DNA from: Christensenella sp. UBA4379
GTDB lineage: Bacteria; Bacillota; Clostridia; Christensenellales; Aristaeellaceae
Direction: 5' to 3'
Length of the DNA stretch: 8,620 nucleotides
NCBI GenBank assembly: GCA_002391225.1
Contig: DGRV01000080.1
Location: 1-8,620, forward strand
Positions within the stretch are counted from its first letter, which is position 1; each line of letters opens with the position of its first letter. The translations under genes and the position numbers were made by a program. The notes under the pieces were generated by a model. It was not told where the DNA came from and did no database searches. It was given only the letters and a program-made list of their open reading frames with translations. This document shows positions 5,875 through 8,620 of this stretch, in pieces.

Positions 5875-8271
5875 TTACATGACGACCGTGATCTGTGCAC
5901 CGTCTGACAGCATATCGTCCGTCAACACTTCGCTGGCAGCTTCTTTGCCGTTCACGAGAATCCGCTGTACACCGCCTTCGTGGTGAGCGGAATTGTCCAC
6001 CGTGATATGGAGCTGCTTTCCGCGGAAGGTCTTGTCCATGGTGAAGCCGTCCCATTCAGCGGGAATGGCGGGAGAAATCCTGAGGCCTTCCGGCACCGGC
6101 CGGAGACCGAGAATACCTTCCACGCAGCCCACCATGACGGTGGATGCCGTGCCGGTCAGCCAGTGTACGTGAGCGCGGCCGGGCTGGGGCGTTTCATGGC
6201 CTTCGATGAACTGGGAATGTACATAGGGCTCCACCTCGCGGATCTCCGCCCGGTCGTTATACGCGGCGGGGCAGCTTTCCTTAAAGTACTGGAAGGCCCT
6301 TCCGCCGTGGCCCAGCAGGCTCTCGGCCAGGATCGCCCAGCCCTGGGGCTGGCAGAAGATGCCGCCGTTTTCCTTGGTGGTGGGGTTAAACAGCAGCATG
6401 GCCGCGCCGTCAAAGGCGTGCTCTTTGTAGCAGGGCGTCATCAGCTCCAGACCGTTGGGAGTATTCAGCTGCTCAAAGGCAGTCTGCATGGACTTTTCCG
6501 CCTGGTCCTTGGTGGCCGCGCCGGAGATGACGCACCAGCTCTGCGGGTTCAGCCACATCGCCGCCTCGGGATCGTTTTTGGAGCCGATCACAGCGCCCTC
6601 CTGGGTGTAGCCGCGCAGGAAGCGGTCGTCCTCCCAGAAGAACTTGTTGATCAAGGCCAGCTGATCTGCCGCCGTCTTCTTGAGCCAGGCGCGGTATTCG
6701 TCGTTTTCAGCTTTCTTCGGGAGCAGTTCCTCCAGCTGGCACAGGGCCAGATAGAACTGGAAGGCGACGAAGCTGCTTTCGCCCTGAGCGCCGAGCTTCA
6801 GGCAGTCGTTCCAGTCCGCGTGCAGGCCGGCCGGCATCCCGTGAGCGCCAAGGTGATGCATGGTAAAGTCCACCGCGCGCTTGAGGTGCTCGAGCACCGT
6901 GCCGCTGTCCTCGTCGGCAAAGGGAATTTCTTCGTCCAGGAAGGCGGTATCCCCGGTCTCGGCGATGTATTTATACACCGTCGGGAAGAGCCAGAGCGCG
7001 TCGTCCGCGCGGTAATGCGGATGGCCCGTGGCCCGGACGTAGGACTCGTCCTCCGGCTTATCCTCATGGCCGGGGTTGTGGGAATATTTGACCAGGGGCA
7101 GGCCCGCGCCGTGGTGCACCTGGGCGGAGAGCATGAAGCGGATCCTGTCCTTCGCCATTTCGGGATCCAGGTGGATGATGCCCTGGATATCCTGCACGGT
7201 GTCGCGGTAGCCATAGCCGTTGCGCTGACCGCAGTAAATCAGGCTGGCCGCGCGGGACCAGACGAAGGTGGTAAAGCACTGGAAGGCGTTCCAGGTGTTA
7301 ATCATCTCGTTAAAGTCCTCATCCGGCGTCTTGACGTCCAGATGAGCGAGCTTGCCGTGCCAGTAGCGGATCAGCTCATTCCATTCGGCGTTGACTTTCT
7401 CTTCCGGGTTCTGATAGGTATCCAGCAAGGCCCTTGCTTCCTTTTCGCCCTTCTGCGCCAGGATGAAGCAGACGGTGCGGGTCTCGCCGGGCTGCAGGGT
7501 CAGGCTCGTCTGCAGGGCGCCGCAGGGGTTGCCGTTAAAGTTGAGGCTGTTGTCGAGCCGGCCGGCCGTCACGCCGTCCGGGGCGCAGAAGCGGTGCACG
7601 CCCAGGAAGCGCTCCCGCCTGCCGGTATAAGCGGTTACCTTTTCCCCGGCCATGCCGAAGAAGCGCTCCGAACCGTTCTCCCCGTCCGGCCGGACGTGGC
7701 AGAAGCGGTTGATCCGCTGGAGGATATGGTCGCCCATGAATTCTGTCTGGGTGATGAACTGGGTGTACTGCATGTTGACCAGATCCTGCTCGTAATAGCT
7801 CTCGGTCGTAAATTCGCAGTAGCCGAAAACAGAGATGTTTCTCGGAGCGTCGCTCTGGTTGGTCACATGGACGCGCCAGACCTCGTGGGTCGCGTCCATG
7901 GGCACATAGTAAAGCGCTTCGGCCCGGATGCCCTTGTATTCGCTCTCGATCTGAGTGTAGCTGGTGCCGTGACGGGTGATGGTTTTGAACTCGTTCAGCG
8001 GCTTTTCAACGGGACGCCAGGAAACGGACCAGAAATCTCCGTCCGCTTCATCGCGCAGATAGACATAGCGCCCCGGTTCGTCAAACTGGTTGAACATGTA
8101 GCGGAGAATCCGCCCGGCGGCGCCGGACTTGACGAAGCTGTACCCGCCCGCGTTCTGGGTCACGATCGCGCCGTATTCCGGAGAGCCCAGATAATTGGCC
8201 CACGGCATCGGCGTGCGGGGATCCGTGATGACATACTCCCTTGCTTTTCCGTCGAAATAACCGAATTGCAT
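5875..8271 (-). CDS. GH94 family disaccharide phosphorylase (substrate undetermined)
   Basis: GH94 enzymes split beta-glucosides such as cellobiose, cellobionic acid, laminaribiose or N,N'-diacetylchitobiose with phosphate, giving alpha-sugar 1-phosphate; the reaction inverts the anomer and saves ATP. The 798 residues are full length. An N-terminal beta-sandwich (about 1-270) starts with FGYFDGKAREYVIT, TPMPWANYLG and NAGGYSF. A linker leads to an (alpha/alpha)6 catalytic barrel (about 310-715), then a C-terminal beta part. Key motifs are YGYRDTVQD (353-361), RADDALWLFP (421-430), HADWNDC with Asp489 as the general acid, KENGGIF (633-639), and HWLTGTAS (703-710), which helps bind phosphate. 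There is no signal peptide, so the substrate must be imported; no transporter is in the window. GGAGG 8 bases before ATG 8271 fixes the start. YRDTVQD and RADDALWLF differ from classical cellobiose phosphorylases (FRDSNQD type) and sit closer to chitobiose or cellobionate phosphorylases. Family is certain; substrate is not. Confidence 0.92.
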   Translation of the reverse strand: MQFGYFDGKAREYVITDPRTPMPWANYLGSPEYGAIVTQNAGGYSFVKSGAAGRILRYMFNQFDEPGRYVYLRDEADGDFWSVSWRPVEKPLNEFKTITRHGTSYTQIESEYKGIRAEALYYVPMDATHEVWRVHVTNQSDAPRNISVFGYCEFTTESYYEQDLVNMQYTQFITQTEFMGDHILQRINRFCHVRPDGENGSERFFGMAGEKVTAYTGRRERFLGVHRFCAPDGVTAGRLDNSLNFNGNPCGALQTSLTLQPGETRTVCFILAQKGEKEARALLDTYQNPEEKVNAEWNELIRYWHGKLAHLDVKTPDEDFNEMINTWNAFQCFTTFVWSRAASLIYCGQRNGYGYRDTVQDIQGIIHLDPEMAKDRIRFMLSAQVHHGAGLPLVKYSHNPGHEDKPEDESYVRATGHPHYRADDALWLFPTVYKYIAETGDTAFLDEEIPFADEDSGTVLEHLKRAVDFTMHHLGAHGMPAGLHADWNDCLKLGAQGESSFVAFQFYLALCQLEELLPKKAENDEYRAWLKKTAADQLALINKFFWEDDRFLRGYTQEGAVIGSKNDPEAAMWLNPQSWCVISGAATKDQAEKSMQTAFEQLNTPNGLELMTPCYKEHAFDGAAMLLFNPTTKENGGIFCQPQGWAILAESLLGHGGRAFQYFKESCPAAYNDRAEIREVEPYVHSQFIEGHETPQPGRAHVHWLTGTASTVMVGCVEGILGLRPVPEGLRISPAIPAEWDGFTMDKTFRGKQLHITVDNSAHHEGGVQRILVNGKEAASEVLTDDMLSDGAQITVVM

Positions 8272-8284
8272 GATTCATTCCTCC

Positions 8285-8300
8285 ATAACGATATTGTTAT
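8285..8300. promoter_or_regulatory. 16-bp palindrome abutting the GH94 ribosome binding site
   Basis: ATAACGATATTGTTAT is a palindrome except for one G/T pair of positions. It lies directly next to the GGAGG (8284-8280 on the minus strand) of the GH94 gene, about 45-60 bases downstream of the predicted transcription start. It could be a DNA operator acting as a roadblock, or an RNA hairpin next to the Shine-Dalgarno. No regulator gene is visible nearby. Confidence 0.45.
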
Positions 8301-8353
8301 TGGATCTGGCTGTGGGAGACGCCGGTCCTTCGCCGCATCTCATCCTGAACCAA

Positions 8354-8382
8354 ATTTTACCATATTTTGCAAATGCTTTCAA
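8354..8382 (-). promoter_or_regulatory. Sigma-A promoter of the GH94 phosphorylase gene
   Basis: On the minus strand, TTGAAA (8382-8377, 5 of 6) and TAAAAT (8359-8354, 5 of 6) are exactly 17 bases apart. Predicted start is near 8347, giving a leader of about 75 bases. A cre-like operator covers the -35 and part of the spacer, and a second palindrome lies immediately upstream. Confidence 0.8.
8367..8382. promoter_or_regulatory. cre-like operator overlapping the GH94 -35 element
   Basis: On the minus strand, TTGAAAGCATTTGCAA differs from the catabolite-responsive element consensus (TGNAANCGNWWNCA) at one position, the central G. It includes the whole -35 hexamer, so a bound CcpA or other LacI-family repressor would block RNA polymerase. 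Confidence 0.55.
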
Positions 8383-8390
8383 TCCCTTTT

Positions 8391-8406
8391 GTGCAAACGT
8401 TTGCGC
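8391..8406. promoter_or_regulatory. Perfect LacI-family/cre-like palindrome upstream of the GH94 promoter
   Basis: GCAAACGTTTGC (8393-8404) is a perfect 12-bp palindrome with the central CG typical of LacI-family operators, and matches the cre consensus with one terminal mismatch on either strand. Its centre is 24 bp from that of the neighbouring cre-like site, a spacing of a little over two helical turns. It may bind CcpA or a dedicated sugar repressor not present in this window. Confidence 0.6.
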
Positions 8407-8466
8407 TTTTGTTTCACATTTTTGGAAGAATCAGGCGGCTTCCTTCAGCAAAGAGGCTCCGTATGC

Positions 8467-8495
8467 TTGTGTTTTTCATCAGATGGTGTTATAAT
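8467..8495 (+). promoter_or_regulatory. Extended -10 promoter of fba
   Basis: A perfect TATAAT (8490-8495) is preceded by TGT, forming an extended -10. A weak -35, TTGTGT (8467-8472), is 17 bases upstream. Transcription would start near 8502, about 50 bases before the fba ATG. The promoter is divergent from that of the GH94 gene. Confidence 0.75.
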
Positions 8496-8552
8496 CAGAC
8501 GATGGTTTTTCCAGCCAGCCACTATTTTCACATGAGTGAGGAGGAATTTCAT

Positions 8553-8620
8553 ATGGCTCTCGTAACATCCACCGAAATGTTCAAAAAGGCCTACGACGGC
8601 GGTTATGCCATTGGCGCTTT
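8553..8620 (+). CDS. fba: Class II fructose-1,6-bisphosphate aldolase, N-terminal fragment (cut by window edge)
   Basis: Only 22 complete codons are present, reading MALVTSTEMFKKAYDGGYAI followed by GA and the start of a further codon. This opening is highly characteristic of class II (zinc-dependent) fructose-bisphosphate aldolases of Firmicutes, in which it is followed by FNVNN. The enzyme cleaves fructose 1,6-bisphosphate to dihydroxyacetone phosphate and glyceraldehyde 3-phosphate in glycolysis. GGAGG at 8540-8544 lies 8 bases before the ATG. The catalytic and metal-binding residues lie beyond the window, so they cannot be checked. Confidence 0.85.
   Translation, partial: MALVTSTEMFKKAYDGGYAIGA

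Noticed and set aside
8424..8443. GGAAG/CTTCC hairpin between the GH94 and fba promoters
   Set aside because: Only a 5-bp stem with a 10-base loop and no T run, so likely chance.
5980..8535. 851-codon open reading frame on the plus strand
   Set aside because: It lies antisense to the full-length GH94 gene, has no recognisable domain, and is explained by strong GC bias at third codon positions, which removes stops on the opposite strand.

Overview
This window looks like ordinary chromosome from a GC-rich member of the Clostridia (Firmicutes), probably a carbohydrate-fermenting gut or rumen organism. The signs are a glgC–glgD pair (the two-subunit ADP-glucose pyrophosphorylase of Firmicutes), a DUF1292 protein, strong AGGAGG-type ribosome binding sites, sigma-A-type promoters, and a GH94 disaccharide phosphorylase with CcpA/LacI-like operators. 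I cannot name the species from sequence alone.

Layout. Positions 1-319 hold a compact palindromic repeat element (15-93), a promoter (132-160) and a roughly 150-base leader. glgC (320-1492) and glgD (1524-2645) follow on the plus strand. They end at a perfect 17-bp hairpin (2663-2700), which also terminates the convergent minus-strand operon. That operon reads from about 5750 down to 2715: a small acidic DUF1292 protein (5723-5430), uvrC (5433-3577) and a D-amino-acid aminotransferase (3563-2715). Its first two genes overlap by 4 bases, and the uvrC stop codon touches the ribosome binding site of the last gene. Next comes a separate minus-strand transcript for the GH94 phosphorylase (8271-5875), with its own terminator (5820-5859). 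Its promoter (8354-8382) is covered or flanked by two cre-like operators, and a 16-bp palindrome abuts its ribosome binding site. Divergent from it is the start of fba, class II fructose-1,6-bisphosphate aldolase (8553 to the window edge), with an extended -10 promoter.

How the genes may work together. A GH94 phosphorylase releases alpha-D-glucose 1-phosphate from a beta-linked disaccharide. Glucose 1-phosphate is the substrate GlgC/GlgD uses to make ADP-glucose for glycogen, or it enters glycolysis, where the aldolase acts. So the outer parts of the window share a carbon-storage versus glycolysis theme. The central operon combines nucleotide excision repair with D-amino-acid metabolism, with no obvious biochemical link.

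I looked for an undescribed system and found no convincing one. The better leads are regulatory (the GH94/fba divergent region, the repeat at 15-93), the undetermined GH94 substrate, and the translational coupling of DUF1292, uvrC and the aminotransferase.
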